Assembly: GCF_001017125.1 (NCBI RefSeq) | Contig: NZ_JXOJ01000004.1 | Location: forward strand, 1-64,000 | DNA length: 64,000 nt | Reading direction: 5' to 3' | From: Methanoculleus sediminis | GTDB lineage: Archaea; Halobacteriota; Methanomicrobia; Methanomicrobiales; Methanoculleaceae | Shown: piece by piece, positions 16,179 through 25,264 of the stretch | How the letters are laid out: the number at the start of each line of letters is the position of its first letter | How positions within the stretch are numbered: the stretch's first letter is position 1 | The notes under the pieces: model-generated | Databases searched by the model: none | Told to the model about the DNA's origin: nothing | What the model saw: the letters and a program-made list of their open reading frames with translations, nothing else | Made by a program: the position numbers and the translations under genes

Positions 16179-16970
16179 TCACCCTTTAGCGACGATCACC
16201 GTGGTATTGTCGGTGCTCGCTGCGTCCCTGGCGGCATCGATCAATCTCCGGCATGCCGTAGCGGGATCGTTTTCGAGCACGATCTCACGGATGACGTTCT
16301 CCGGGACGTAATCGTGCAGCCCGTCCGAACTGATCAGGAGAACTCCCCCGGCGAGTTCCGCGACATCGAGGTCGATCCGTACCCGGGCCGAGAGGCCGAG
16401 CGCCTGGGTCAGAACGTTCTTTCGCGGGTGGAGCAGCGCCTCGGCCGGGGAGATGGTCCCCGATTCGACCAGGCTCTGGACGTAAGTCTGGTCGCGCGTA
16501 TGCCAGACGGAGGAGGGCGTGACGATATGCGTCCTGCTGTCGCCCACCGTGCCGATCCAGCATCTGCCCGGCCCGTCGACGACCGCCGCCGAGAGTGTTG
16601 TCCCCGCGTTCAGGGCGTTATCGCTATTATACGCAAAAATTACGGAGTTGATACGCTGAAACGCGCGTTCGAGCATTTCGGCGGGTTCGCTCTCCGTGAG
16701 TTCCCTGCCTGCAGCCTCCGCAAGCATCCCGATCGCCATCCTGCTCGCAACCTCTCCGCGGGCATGCCCCCCGAGACCGTCCGCGACGGCGAAGAGGTGA
16801 TACCCGTTCATCCGGCCGGCGAAATACGCGTCCTCGTTCTGCTCCCGCTTTCCGGTATCGGTCAGCGCCGCGTACCGGAGCCCTGCCTCTCTTCTCACCT
16901 GCACTCCAGAGTTTACTCTCCGTTCGAGCGGATAGTCTTTTGGTGGCGGGGTCTCCCGTCTGCCCCTCAC
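16179..16970 (-). CDS. PP2C-type Ser/Thr protein phosphatase
   Basis: A protein of up to 263 residues of the PPM/PP2C family, metal-dependent phosphoprotein phosphatases. The metal-binding motifs are visible: DTGKREQNEDAYF (about residues 38-50), FAVADGLGGHARGE (about 60-73), VGDSRTHIV (about 141) and SSDGLHDYV with STDNTTVIV at the C-terminus. The GTG start at 16968-16970 overlaps the stop of the radical SAM gene (GTGA), so they form an operon; the N-terminal 28 residues are non-conserved, and the true start may lie slightly inside. Targets are unknown. Confidence 0.85.
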   Translation of the reverse strand: MRGRRETPPPKDYPLERRVNSGVQVRREAGLRYAALTDTGKREQNEDAYFAGRMNGYHLFAVADGLGGHARGEVASRMAIGMLAEAAGRELTESEPAEMLERAFQRINSVIFAYNSDNALNAGTTLSAAVVDGPGRCWIGTVGDSRTHIVTPSSVWHTRDQTYVQSLVESGTISPAEALLHPRKNVLTQALGLSARVRIDLDVAELAGGVLLISSDGLHDYVPENVIREIVLENDPATACRRLIDAARDAASTDNTTVIVAKG

Positions 16971-17905
16971 GGGAACCCCCGGGTGAGGCCGTTCTCCTTT
17001 GCGCAGCTGACGGCGTAACGGTACTCCCGCGCCGTTATCGGGCGCTGCAGCGCCGCAAGCGCCGGACTCCTCCCTCCCTCAGCTGCCCTCCATGCCGGGT
17101 GATACTGGGCCATGACGTTCACGTAGGAGTCGCGCGAGATCTCCTCCGCGATGAACTTCATCACCATCTCGCTGTTTGCAAGGTTCCCCGGGAGCACCAG
17201 GTGCCTGATGATCATCCCCCGCACCGCAACACCGTCCCTGACCTCGAGGTCGCCGACCTGCCGGTGCATCTCCTTTAGTGCGGCCTGCATGCGGCCGGTG
17301 TAGCCGGGGGCGTGGGAGAGTTCCAGCGCCACGTCGTCCCGCCCGTACTTCGCGTCCGGCATGTAGATGTCGATGACGCCGTCGAGGAGCCGCAGGGTCT
17401 CCACGGAGTCGTAGCCGCCGCTGTTGTAGACCAGCGGGATGTCGAGGCCCCGGGGGGCGGCGATGGCGACCGCACGAAGGATCTGGGGGACGACGTGCGA
17501 GGGGGAGACAAAATTGATGTTGTGGCACCCGCGTTCCTGCAGGCGGAGCATGATCGCGGCGAGGTCCTCGCACGAGACAGCGTAGCCGACCCCGCACTGG
17601 CTGATCTCGTAGTTCTGGCAGAACTCGCACCGCATGTTGCAGCCCGCGAAGAATATCGTTCCCGAACCGTTTCTCCCGACAAGCGGAGGCTCTTCCCCGA
17701 AATGCGGGCTGTAACTCGAGACCCGTGGCGAAAGGCCGGTCCGGCAGAACCCCTCCTCGTCCTCGATACGGTTCACGCGGCACTCCTGGGGGCAGACGAC
17801 GCATTCGCGAAGCACCTCGTACGCTCGCCGTGCCCGCTCCTCCAGTTCGCCGCTCCGGGATAGGCGCACGTATCCGGGCAGTTGTGTTCGTTCCGCTTCG
17901 GCCAT
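16967..17905 (-). CDS. PflX-like radical SAM protein
   Basis: A 312-residue radical SAM enzyme of the PflX / pyruvate formate-lyase activating enzyme-like group (COG1313). The cluster-binding CxxxCxxC is GCNMRCEFCQNYEISQ (about residues 88-103), and an upstream Cys pair CVVCPQEC near residue 37 is typical of the group. The start at 17903-17905 (MAEAERTQLPGYVRL) is preferred over the open extension to 17971. Pyruvate formate-lyase is not expected in this organism, so the substrate is unknown. It is coupled to the PP2C gene by a 4-base overlap. Confidence 0.82.
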   Translation of the reverse strand: MAEAERTQLPGYVRLSRSGELEERARRAYEVLRECVVCPQECRVNRIEDEEGFCRTGLSPRVSSYSPHFGEEPPLVGRNGSGTIFFAGCNMRCEFCQNYEISQCGVGYAVSCEDLAAIMLRLQERGCHNINFVSPSHVVPQILRAVAIAAPRGLDIPLVYNSGGYDSVETLRLLDGVIDIYMPDAKYGRDDVALELSHAPGYTGRMQAALKEMHRQVGDLEVRDGVAVRGMIIRHLVLPGNLANSEMVMKFIAEEISRDSYVNVMAQYHPAWRAAEGGRSPALAALQRPITAREYRYAVSCAKENGLTRGFP

Positions 17906-18339
17906 GATCCTCCCTGGGTGCGGAGAAGAAGAAAGTTTGTCCCCGGAGCCTGCGGAGGAACACAGCCTCAAGACGGATCTTCGGGCCGTATCATCCGGGC
18001 GCCGGGGGTCCGGTGCCCCCTGCGGAGGCCTGCGGTTCCTGCAGCTCGCGATCTGCGCTCCCCGGACGCACCTCTGGTGCTTCGACTCCTGCCACCTGGC
18101 CGGTCGTTCCCCGCGAGGGACGGCGAGCGGTCCGTAGCGAGCCCTGTCGATGGGGCGATTCCGCCTTTCCTGATAATCCGGGGCCGCAAATCCCCGAGAT
18201 CCGATCTTCCCGGCGGCTCCTCTCGATCCGGCGTAAGCCCCGTACCGCCGGTTTCACGGATTACAATCTCCGTATCTCCCTCCTCGGCATCGAATAATTT
18301 TGAAAATATTTATATATTTGGTAATGAATTTATCATCGT
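17906..18339. other. Intergenic region with repeat fragments
   Basis: No convincing gene in these 434 bases. The interval 18050-18130 contains GGACGCACCTCTGGTGCTTC and CCCGCGAGGGACGG, inverted relatives of the 16-kb repeat family. The last 40 bases are AT-rich and carry the promoter of the next gene. Confidence 0.45.
18305..18320 (+). promoter_or_regulatory. TATA box of secreted transglutaminase-like gene
   Basis: AATATTTATATATTTG is centred about 27 bases upstream of the ATG at 18340, with no ribosome binding site between them. The geometry suggests a leaderless mRNA. Confidence 0.5.
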
Positions 18340-19251
18340 ATGTCAGGCGACCCTTACCATCCGCGCAAATTCCCTATCGGGGCTGTGATCGTTATTCTCG
18401 TCATCATCGGCATAGCCGCCATCTGGGGCGGGCAGATCGTTTCGTCGGTAGGAACGACGGTCACCGGGACGCTTGAAGCGTCGGGCCTCAGTTCACCGGA
18501 GATCTCCAACGAGACCCTGGAGAAAGGACCAAAGACCATCAACTGCCCGTATGTCCTCCGCGGCAAGCCGGGTTCGATCCGGTTCGATGCCTACCGGGGT
18601 GTAAACGACTATCTGTCCACGAAGTATCCTACCCCGTTCCGCATCGAACGCGATTACTGGATCCAGTTCATCAATGAAAGCGTCCAGGACCGCTACCTCA
18701 AGCCGCTGGCCGGCAACATCCGGGCTGCCGAGTCCGAACCCGACAACCAGGTGCGTACCGCGATCAGCATGGTGCAGCAGATCCCTTACGCCGATTACTC
18801 GTTCGATACGGCGGCCAAGTACCCGTACCACGTGCTCTACCACCAGGACGGGGACTGCGACGAGAAGTCGCTCCTGCTCGCGTACATTCTTCGTGACCTG
18901 GGGTACGGCGTCGCGCTCTTCGAATTCGAGCAGGAGAGCCATATGGCCGTGGGCATCAGGGCTCCCGACCAGTACTGCTACCGGGACACGGGGTACGCGT
19001 TCATCGAGACCACGGTGCCGGCCATTCCGACCGATGCCGGAGGTGAATACGGGGATGCCGGGAAGAAACTGACGTCGAACCCGAAAGTCTTCGTCATAGC
19101 CGAAGGAGATTCCTTCGAGAGCATCTGGCGCGAGCACGCCGATGCCGTCGAGTGGAACAGGATACGGGGCATGGGCCCCAAACTCGACTCATACAACTAC
19201 GGGCGTTACCGGAATTTAGCGCAGACATACGGGATGCCATACGGCGGATAG
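18340..19251 (+). CDS. Membrane-anchored transglutaminase-like protein
   Basis: A 303-residue protein with one N-terminal membrane helix (about residues 13-34, FPIGAVIVILVIIGIAAIW) and a large extracellular part. The core resembles the transglutaminase-like/bacterial cysteine protease fold: DGDCDEKSLLLAYILRDLG (candidate Cys near residue 170), then EFEQESHMAVGI (His near 205) and a later acidic residue in GYAFIETT. Such domains cleave or crosslink proteins outside the cell. Upstream TATA and lack of a ribosome binding site suggest leaderless expression. It is followed after about 60 bases by a pilin-like gene, so both may act at the cell surface. Confidence 0.7.
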   Translation: MSGDPYHPRKFPIGAVIVILVIIGIAAIWGGQIVSSVGTTVTGTLEASGLSSPEISNETLEKGPKTINCPYVLRGKPGSIRFDAYRGVNDYLSTKYPTPFRIERDYWIQFINESVQDRYLKPLAGNIRAAESEPDNQVRTAISMVQQIPYADYSFDTAAKYPYHVLYHQDGDCDEKSLLLAYILRDLGYGVALFEFEQESHMAVGIRAPDQYCYRDTGYAFIETTVPAIPTDAGGEYGDAGKKLTSNPKVFVIAEGDSFESIWREHADAVEWNRIRGMGPKLDSYNYGRYRNLAQTYGMPYGG

Positions 19252-19309
19252 AAGCCGATTGTCCGGTGCAGCACGGAGGACGCATCCCTCCGGCTCACCG
19301 GCAGCCCTG

Positions 19310-19825
19310 GTGAGGCGGACCTCCAAAGGCGAGACCGCTCTTTCGGACACGCACGGCGTGCTTCTGATGGTTGCGGTCACCGTCATTCTCGCCGCGATTC
19401 TTCTGCTGATACTGCTTTCGATGCTCCCCGCCGGTTCGTGGGTCGAACCGCAGCCGCCGATCATCATCACCGAGATCTCCCACGTCAGCACAGGTACCGG
19501 AACGCTGACCTATGCAAGCAGGGTCACCCTCAAGAACAACGGGAGCACGGTATACGAGAACGATTGCCTGAGGGCGGTCTTCTACGTGAATGGTTACAGG
19601 GCCTGCATCGTCCATACCTTAAACGGTCATCTTCTCATTCCGTCGCACCACTACGGGGTAAAGACCCTCAGCGGCGAGGGGTGCCGCACCCCTTTCTGGA
19701 ACCCGGGCGAGACGATGACGGCGGATCTCTCCGACGGAACCTTCTACCCGGGCGCAGAGGTCACTCTGCAGGTAGTTGATAAACGCAGCGGGAGGATAAT
19801 CTCGAAACACACGATGAGGGCATGA
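19310..19825 (+). CDS. Archaeal type IV pilin-like protein
   Basis: A 171-residue protein. The N-terminus RTSKGETALSDTHGVLLMVA, followed by a hydrophobic helix (to about residue 47), matches the class III signal and assembly helix of archaeal type IV pilins (compare the typical AVSPVIGVILMVA form), to be processed by a PibD/FlaK-type peptidase. The rest is a beta-rich exported domain with three Cys. The start is uncertain: GTG 19310 gives a natural short leader, whereas the longer frame begins with TTG 19259. It lies just downstream of the transglutaminase-like gene. Confidence 0.68.
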   Translation: MRRTSKGETALSDTHGVLLMVAVTVILAAILLLILLSMLPAGSWVEPQPPIIITEISHVSTGTGTLTYASRVTLKNNGSTVYENDCLRAVFYVNGYRACIVHTLNGHLLIPSHHYGVKTLSGEGCRTPFWNPGETMTADLSDGTFYPGAEVTLQVVDKRSGRIISKHTMRA

Positions 19826-19880
19826 GATACGTCGTTCCCGAAGACCATGTTTTTGTATCGGAACGCTTCTAAAGACTGTT

Positions 19881-20342
19881 ATGTTCAAATCAATTCTCGT
19901 GGCGGTCGACGGATCGGAGATCGGCCACCGGGCGCTCGAAGAGACCCTGGCCGTCGCCCGCGCCATGGAGGCCTCCGTGCATGCCGTACACGTCGTTCAG
20001 ACCGCCACGTATCCCTCGCTGACCCTCGACCAGCTAGAACCTCCCGATATCGCCCAGCAGGCGCTTCTCGATGCGCTCGACCGGGAGGCCGACGAGATCC
20101 TCGCCGATGCGGAGCAAAGGGCTGCCGCCGCCGGTGTCCCGCTCACCGCCCACAAGCGCTGGGGGCACCCGGGAGCGGAGATCATGGCGCTGGCACGGGA
20201 ACTCGGTGCCGACCTGACCGTGGTCGGGTCGCACGGCAAGGGCCGGCTCGGCCGCTTCTTTCTCGGGAGCACCAGTTCCTACGTCGTCGACCATGCGGCG
20301 TCAACGGTCATGGTCGTCAGGGGCGAACCCGACGCATCCTGA
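19881..20342 (+). CDS. Universal stress protein (UspA family)
   Basis: A 153-residue single-domain Usp. It begins MFKSILVAVDGSEIGHRAL and ends with the ATP-binding pattern GSHGKGRLGRFFLGSTS (G-x2-G-x9-G-S/T) followed by VMVVRG, so it belongs to the nucleotide-binding group. Role: cytoplasmic stress or regulatory protein, partners unknown. Its 3' end overlaps the convergent DUF99 gene by about 40 bases. Confidence 0.9.
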   Translation: MFKSILVAVDGSEIGHRALEETLAVARAMEASVHAVHVVQTATYPSLTLDQLEPPDIAQQALLDALDREADEILADAEQRAAAAGVPLTAHKRWGHPGAEIMALARELGADLTVVGSHGKGRLGRFFLGSTSSYVVDHAASTVMVVRGEPDAS

Positions 20343-20894
20343 AGATCGGACGATGCCGCGGGCGACGAGCCGCGCCACCCGGATGGGTTCGGGCACCCTC
20401 CCTTCGTACGTGAAGTCGTTGCAGAGTCTTGCGGCGTCCTCCGGGGAGATGCCGCATGAGCGGACAAAAAGCGTATACCCGGAACGCAGCCGGACGGGAA
20501 GCCGGTCGCCGAGCCTCCGGTATGCCGCGAGCCTCTCGACGTCACCCGGGAAGTGGCGGCGGATATCCTCGTCGAGCCCCTCCGACTCCTCGTAGGTGGC
20601 GACGATGACGGGAAGACCGGTCGCCTCGTGCACCGCCGCCGGGTCGATGATGTTGTACCAGGCGATGACGCTCCCGCCGATCATCAGGAGGTTGATGTCC
20701 CGTCGGGCGAGACGGGTGAAGAGCCGGACGACCGCATCGGTGGCATCCGATCCGCCGACGGTCACCCGGGCGAAGGCCGCTCCGTCGATCCGGAGGTCCT
20801 TTCGCATGACGACGCCGGCAAGGGTGGACTCCTCCCGCCCCGAATAACTCTCGGCGATACCGAGAGCACGGAGCCCCGATTTGGCTACGTGCAT
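20301..20894 (-). CDS. DUF99 / UPF0215 family protein
   Basis: A 197-residue member of the DUF99 (UPF0215) family, distantly related to endonuclease V. Family features are KSGLRALGIAESY at the N-terminus, LAGVVMRKDLRIDG (about 25-38), the GGSDATDAVVRLF helix and the GLPVIVATYEESEGL segment (about 92-106). The activity of archaeal members is not settled; a nuclease acting on deaminated nucleic acid has been proposed from homology. It is divergent from the AglJ-like gene, with a 39-base spacer. Confidence 0.78.
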   Translation of the reverse strand: MHVAKSGLRALGIAESYSGREESTLAGVVMRKDLRIDGAAFARVTVGGSDATDAVVRLFTRLARRDINLLMIGGSVIAWYNIIDPAAVHEATGLPVIVATYEESEGLDEDIRRHFPGDVERLAAYRRLGDRLPVRLRSGYTLFVRSCGISPEDAARLCNDFTYEGRVPEPIRVARLVARGIVRSSGCVGFAPDDHDR

Positions 20895-20933
20895 GCGAAG
20901 TCCTTATGTTGCTCAATCGGATATAGTACACCA

Positions 20934-21860
20934 ATGAGCGTCGAGCGAGATGAGGTCTGTATCTTCATCCCAACGTTAAACGAGGCCCCGACGATCGGCG
21001 AGCTGGTCGAAGGTTTCCGACAGCGCGGTTTTCCCCACGTCCTCGTCATGGACGGGAACAGCACCGATAACACACCCGATATCGCGCGGGCCGCGGGAGC
21101 GGTTGTCCGGAGCCAGACGGGGAAGGGAAAGGGCAACGCCATCATCGAGGCCGTGGATATCATCGACAAGCCCTACGTGCTCATGCTCGACGGCGACGGC
21201 ACCTACTCGCCGGACGACGCGGAGAAGATGCTCGAACCCCTCGGCCGGGGATTCGATCACGTCATCGGCGATCGCCTCGCCAATCCCGAAAATGGAGCGT
21301 TCACGCGGTTGAACCTCCTCGGCAACCAGCTCCTCAACGTGATGTTTCGGATAGCGCACGGGAAGGACCTCAGCGATATCCTCTCCGGCTACCGCGCCTT
21401 TACTCTCCAGTCGATCCGGCAGATGACTCTCAAGGAGGCGGGGTTCGAGATCGAGACGGAGATGGCGGTCGAGGCGGTGAGGAACGGGCAGCAGGTCACG
21501 GTCGTCCCGGTCCGGTACCTGGCAAGGCCCGGCACCGTCACGAAACTGAACCCGTTCCAGGACGGTCTCAGGATCTTCTCGACGATATACCGGCTCGCGA
21601 AGATGAACAACCCGATCTTTTACTTCGGGATCATCGGCCTCTTCATATCGCTCATCGGGGGCGTCATCGGCGTCTACGTCGTCCTCGAGTGGCTCAAGAA
21701 CATCGAGCACCTGCCGCTCACCATTCTCACGGTCCTTTTGATCACGATGGGTTTTCAGATCTTCATGTTCGGCGTGATCAGCGACATGCTGCTCGGGTTT
21801 CACCGCGAGACCACCCGCCAGATCGAGCAGTTACAGAACCCCCCGAAGCCTCCCCGATAA
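20934..21860 (+). CDS. aglJ: AglJ-like family 2 glycosyltransferase
   Basis: A 308-residue GT2 enzyme. The GT-A domain (about 1-220) has FIPTLNEAPTIGELVEGF, the MDGNSTDNT nucleotide-sugar site and a DGDG metal motif in LDGDGTYSPDDAE (about 84-96). Two or three C-terminal membrane helices (about 225-290) anchor it. This architecture matches AglJ of haloarchaea, which puts the first sugar on dolichol phosphate for S-layer N-glycosylation, so that role is inferred here. ATG 20934 is chosen; the open frame upstream is antisense to DUF99. It overlaps the convergent aldolase gene by 30 bases. Confidence 0.8.
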   Translation: MSVERDEVCIFIPTLNEAPTIGELVEGFRQRGFPHVLVMDGNSTDNTPDIARAAGAVVRSQTGKGKGNAIIEAVDIIDKPYVLMLDGDGTYSPDDAEKMLEPLGRGFDHVIGDRLANPENGAFTRLNLLGNQLLNVMFRIAHGKDLSDILSGYRAFTLQSIRQMTLKEAGFEIETEMAVEAVRNGQQVTVVPVRYLARPGTVTKLNPFQDGLRIFSTIYRLAKMNNPIFYFGIIGLFISLIGGVIGVYVVLEWLKNIEHLPLTILTVLLITMGFQIFMFGVISDMLLGFHRETTRQIEQLQNPPKPPR

Positions 21861-22373
21861 GAAGAGAATCCGGCAGGCGTACTCGGCGATCGAGGTGTAG
21901 ATATACGCCTCGTCGAGCGTTTTTCCGGCTGCAAACGTCCCGTGCCCCCTGACGATGACGATATGGCCGCTCCGGAGCGCCCCGGCGACATTCTCTGCTA
22001 TCTCGTCGGTCCCGGGGTTCCCGGTGACGACCGGGATCGTCGGGCAGAGCATCCCTCCTTCGCTGTCGGCCGGCCGGACGAGGTCGGTATCGAGCGAGGC
22101 GGCGACGGCGTGAACCGGGTGGGCGTGGACGATCGCAGAGTGCGGCGTCTCGCGGTAGACCGCCCGGTGGACGCGGTACTCGCTCGAGGCTTCGCGCGGG
22201 GCGTCCCCCGCGTCCGGCACAAAGGCGGGCATCTCCCTCGCGTCGAGGTATGCGCCGGTCCGGGTGATGTTAAAGCCGCCCTGTCCCCGAACGCTCATGT
22301 TCCCGAAATTCGCTCCGACGAGCCCTTCCAGAAAGAGCCGCTTTCCGATCCGTTCGAACTCCCGATCCAGCAT
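21831..22373 (-). CDS. Class II aldolase/adducin family protein
   Basis: A 180-residue zinc-dependent aldolase-like enzyme (FucA/AraD group). The metal site is visible as HAHPVHAVAAS (about residues 73-83) with a third His in RGHGTFAAG (about 143), and the GNMSVRG segment near residue 24 is the phosphate-binding part. Likely a phospho-sugar aldolase; fuculose phosphate aldolase is the usual automatic name but the true substrate is not evident. The start MLDREFERIGKRLF at 22373 fits the family; the upstream extension is rejected. Confidence 0.82.
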   Translation of the reverse strand: MLDREFERIGKRLFLEGLVGANFGNMSVRGQGGFNITRTGAYLDAREMPAFVPDAGDAPREASSEYRVHRAVYRETPHSAIVHAHPVHAVAASLDTDLVRPADSEGGMLCPTIPVVTGNPGTDEIAENVAGALRSGHIVIVRGHGTFAAGKTLDEAYIYTSIAEYACRILFLSGRLRGVL

Positions 22374-22810
22374 TCTCGGCACCCTGATCTTTGTACAGAA
22401 TGGTTTGGCGTACTCCGGGATATGTGCATGCCGCTTGGGGCACGGGGGCGGGGTGGCGGTATGGGTTTGGACGGTCAAGTATGAATTAAGAAAGGGTTGT
22501 AGAAATGTCAAATCTGGGAGGCATCGTTCTCGGTGCTCGAACTCTGGCCTCTGGCCTGTGGGTGCTCACACCCGTACACCGATACCCCCACGGTCCACTG
22601 TACCGGGTTTGCTGCGTAAACACTCGGAGCGGAGTTCGAGCGCTGCAGGCTGCGAGTTACGCGATCCACTGGAAAGCCGTATCCGGGGACAGGATTAACA
22701 GAACTTCCGAGATCTAAGCTGATCTTCGTAGGAGGAAGGTTTCAAAGATTTTCGGCTTCTGGGGCCAGGCACGGGTTCCGAGCCATAAACCCCTCCCGAA
22801 CAAAAGAAAA
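22374..22810. other. Intergenic region, no gene seen
   Basis: A 437-base gap between two minus-strand genes. It contains GGAGTTCGAGCGCTGCAGGCTGCGAGT near 22631-22657, a diverged copy of the 16-kb repeat core. Small open frames here have no family features. The part next to the aldolase should contain that gene's promoter. Confidence 0.4.
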
Positions 22811-23461
22811 TTATACAAACTTCACGCCGACGTCCCGCAGTTTGTTGAACCGGGCGATGTTGAGGAGGAGCGGCGTCACGCTCTCGACGATGGATGCGGC
22901 TGCAAGGGGCCCCGCGTCGTAGGCGCGGAGGCTCGGAACGTTGTCCACGATCTCCATGACCTTCTGCTTCGCACCGTCGTCGTCGCAACAGACGGCGACC
23001 GAGTAGTCCAGTTCTTCTTCGAGCATCTTCCACTTGTTCGCGGCGATGTTGTTGAACGCGGCGCAGACGGTCGCGCTTTCGGGGAGCATCCCCTTGATCA
23101 TCATCGCCGCCGAGCCCTCCGGCGGAGGAGCGTAGTAGAAGTGGGTCGTCCGCTCGATCGGGTTGACGGGGCTGACGACGATCTTGTCCTCAAACCCGGT
23201 CATGGTGTTCAGGGTGGGAGCCACGTGCTTGAAGGGTATCGCAAGGACGACAATATCCGCCTCATCGACCGCACGCTGGTTGGTCACGCCGACGAGGCTG
23301 CACTCCATTCCCTGCACCTCCAGGGTCTCCCGGCACGTCTCGCAGGTCGCGACCGCCTTTACTTCCTCACGCGATCCCACGATCACGTCGTACTTCGGCG
23401 AGAGCCGGAGCGCCATGCCTTCCCCGATGTCGCCGGTTCCCCCGACGATCCCGATCTTCAC
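22811..23461 (-). CDS. npdG: F420H2:NADP+ oxidoreductase
   Basis: A 216-residue Fno/NpdG that transfers hydride between reduced coenzyme F420 and NADP+, supplying NADPH for biosynthesis in methanogens. The N-terminal Rossmann motif GIVGGTGDIGEGMALRL is followed by SRE near residue 30 (NADP 2'-phosphate recognition). VSPVNPIER and AFNNIAANKW segments form the F420 side. It overlaps the thioredoxin gene by 4 bases (ATGA), so thioredoxin and Fno form a redox operon. Confidence 0.93.
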   Translation of the reverse strand: MKIGIVGGTGDIGEGMALRLSPKYDVIVGSREEVKAVATCETCRETLEVQGMECSLVGVTNQRAVDEADIVVLAIPFKHVAPTLNTMTGFEDKIVVSPVNPIERTTHFYYAPPPEGSAAMMIKGMLPESATVCAAFNNIAANKWKMLEEELDYSVAVCCDDDGAKQKVMEIVDNVPSLRAYDAGPLAAASIVESVTPLLLNIARFNKLRDVGVKFV

Positions 23462-23745
23462 TGCTCCACCAGCGGTTTTAAGATGTTTTCAAGCGTGCCG
23501 AGGTCCTGGACGCCCACCAGCTTCCGGACGAGTTGCCCGTCTTTCTCGATGACGAGCGTAGGTACGAACTGGATGTCGTATCTGGCGGCATACTGCCGTG
23601 TCTGCTCGGAGTCGACGCCGACGTCGATCTTCTGGATGTCGACCCGGTCGCCCATCTTTGCTTTGAGCTCATCGATGATCGGTGTCTGCTGGTGGCACGG
23701 ACCGCACCACTCGGCGAAAAAATCCATTAAAACCGGTTTTCCCAT
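23458..23745 (-). CDS. trxA: Thioredoxin
   Basis: A 95-residue thioredoxin with the active site WCGPCHQ (about residues 13-19) and the cis-proline VPTLVIEKDG (about 61-70). It is short at the N-terminus, lacking the first beta strand of bacterial thioredoxins, as common in archaea. It precedes the F420-dependent NADP oxidoreductase with a 4-base overlap, suggesting a shared redox function. Confidence 0.92.
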   Translation of the reverse strand: MGKPVLMDFFAEWCGPCHQQTPIIDELKAKMGDRVDIQKIDVGVDSEQTRQYAARYDIQFVPTLVIEKDGQLVRKLVGVQDLGTLENILKPLVEQ

Positions 23746-23806
23746 AAGGCTGTACCCCGTTCAAACATTGTGTGTGAACGGGGCAATAAAGGTTGTTGTA
23801 GGGTTG

Positions 23807-25264
23807 TTATTTTGAGAGGATCGCCATAATTATCTTTCCGTACGCGGGCCGCGTGACCAGGATGCCGATCAGGACACCGAGTATGGTGATGATGGCGAAG
23901 CCCCGGAGGGTGGAGAGATCCATCAGCGCCAGCGGGAGCATGGCGATGAAGACCGTCGCGGCAGCAATGGCGATGATGCCGAGCGCCCGCCCGTAGCGTT
24001 TCATATAGAGGTTCGGCGACGGGACACGCCCCTCGTGGAGAACCTCGTCCGTGATGATGACGAGCTGGTCGATGCCGGTACCCACCACCGCTATCAGACC
24101 GGCGATGGTGGCGAGATCGAGCTGGATGATGAACCGGGCGATCCCGAGCAGGATGATGATCTCTGCAAGGTTGATCGCGACCATCGGGATCACGATCGAG
24201 GGCTCGCGGTAACGGTAGTAGACAACGACCGCTACCGCGAGCAGCGCGAGCAGACCGGCGAGTGCGACCGTCGTCTTGAACTGCTCGCCGAGCGCCGCCG
24301 GGACGGAACCGGACCCGACGATATCCACCTTCACCGGCAGGGCGCCGGCCCGCAGGTGGATCTGGAGCGTCATCGCATCGGTAAGTCCGGCGTCGCCGGT
24401 GCCGGTGCTCGCGGAGAGCGACCTGACCGGGCCCGACCGGAGTTGTCCTGCAAGTTCCCCGGAGAGGGGAGCGCTGTAGACGGTCTCGTTGTCGAGGATC
24501 ATCACGAGGTTGTGGGCGTCCGGGTTGTCGACCGCTCCGGATTCGATGGCGGCCTCGCGGAAGGCCTCTGCGCCCGTCTCGGTGAACGAGAACCCGACGC
24601 CCCAGCGGCCATCGTAGTCCTTCTGCGGCACGCCGACGCTGGTGATCTGGTCGCCGTAGAGGACGTGCTCGGTCTCGTTCCCGGTCGTCTGGACCCGTAT
24701 CTCGAACAGACCCTGCTGGCCGACGATATCCTGCGCCGTCGCCATATCCACGCCGGCGAGTTCTATCCGCACATACTGCGGGAACTCGCTTCCGGTCGGC
24801 GTGAGCAGGTTGATCCTCGCGTCCTGCATCCCGAGGGCGTTTACCTTCTCATTGAGGATCCGCTTCACCTCGTCCGCGGTGAACGGCGATACGCCCTTCT
24901 GGTAGGTTACGATCGAGGCGCCCGATTGCGCAAAGATCGGTTCGAGGTCGGCACGGGTGACGCTTTTGCGGATCTCGAGGTGGTTCTCGTCGATACGGAT
25001 GACCTCGGTCTCGAGATCCGTCCGCAGATCGTCCATGAGGTCTCCGACCGATCCATCGGTCGAGAATGCCACGACCACGGACTGGAACTCCATCTGCAGC
25101 CACGAGCCGCCCTCGAGATCGAGGCCGAACTGGAGGTTTCCTTCGAGCCCTCTCTCCGGGCTCGGGGGGGCGAGGTAGATGCCGACGAGGGAGCCGACGA
25201 CCAGCAGGAGCACCAGGGCGACCCGCCAGTCTTTGACGAGATTCTTGATGGTTTCGCTGTTCAT
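23807..25264 (-). CDS. secD: Preprotein translocase subunit SecD
   Basis: A 485-residue SecD, part of the SecDF complex that helps drive protein export through SecYEG with the ion gradient. One N-terminal membrane helix (about 12-32), the motif LQFGLDLEGGSWLQM (about 44-58), a large extracellular domain, then five C-terminal helices containing GTGIDQLVII (the D4-like region). ATG 25262-25264 overlaps the secF stop by 4 bases; the open frame beyond it is the secF region read in another frame. It is full length. Confidence 0.93.
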   Translation of the reverse strand: MNSETIKNLVKDWRVALVLLLVVGSLVGIYLAPPSPERGLEGNLQFGLDLEGGSWLQMEFQSVVVAFSTDGSVGDLMDDLRTDLETEVIRIDENHLEIRKSVTRADLEPIFAQSGASIVTYQKGVSPFTADEVKRILNEKVNALGMQDARINLLTPTGSEFPQYVRIELAGVDMATAQDIVGQQGLFEIRVQTTGNETEHVLYGDQITSVGVPQKDYDGRWGVGFSFTETGAEAFREAAIESGAVDNPDAHNLVMILDNETVYSAPLSGELAGQLRSGPVRSLSASTGTGDAGLTDAMTLQIHLRAGALPVKVDIVGSGSVPAALGEQFKTTVALAGLLALLAVAVVVYYRYREPSIVIPMVAINLAEIIILLGIARFIIQLDLATIAGLIAVVGTGIDQLVIITDEVLHEGRVPSPNLYMKRYGRALGIIAIAAATVFIAMLPLALMDLSTLRGFAIITILGVLIGILVTRPAYGKIIMAILSK

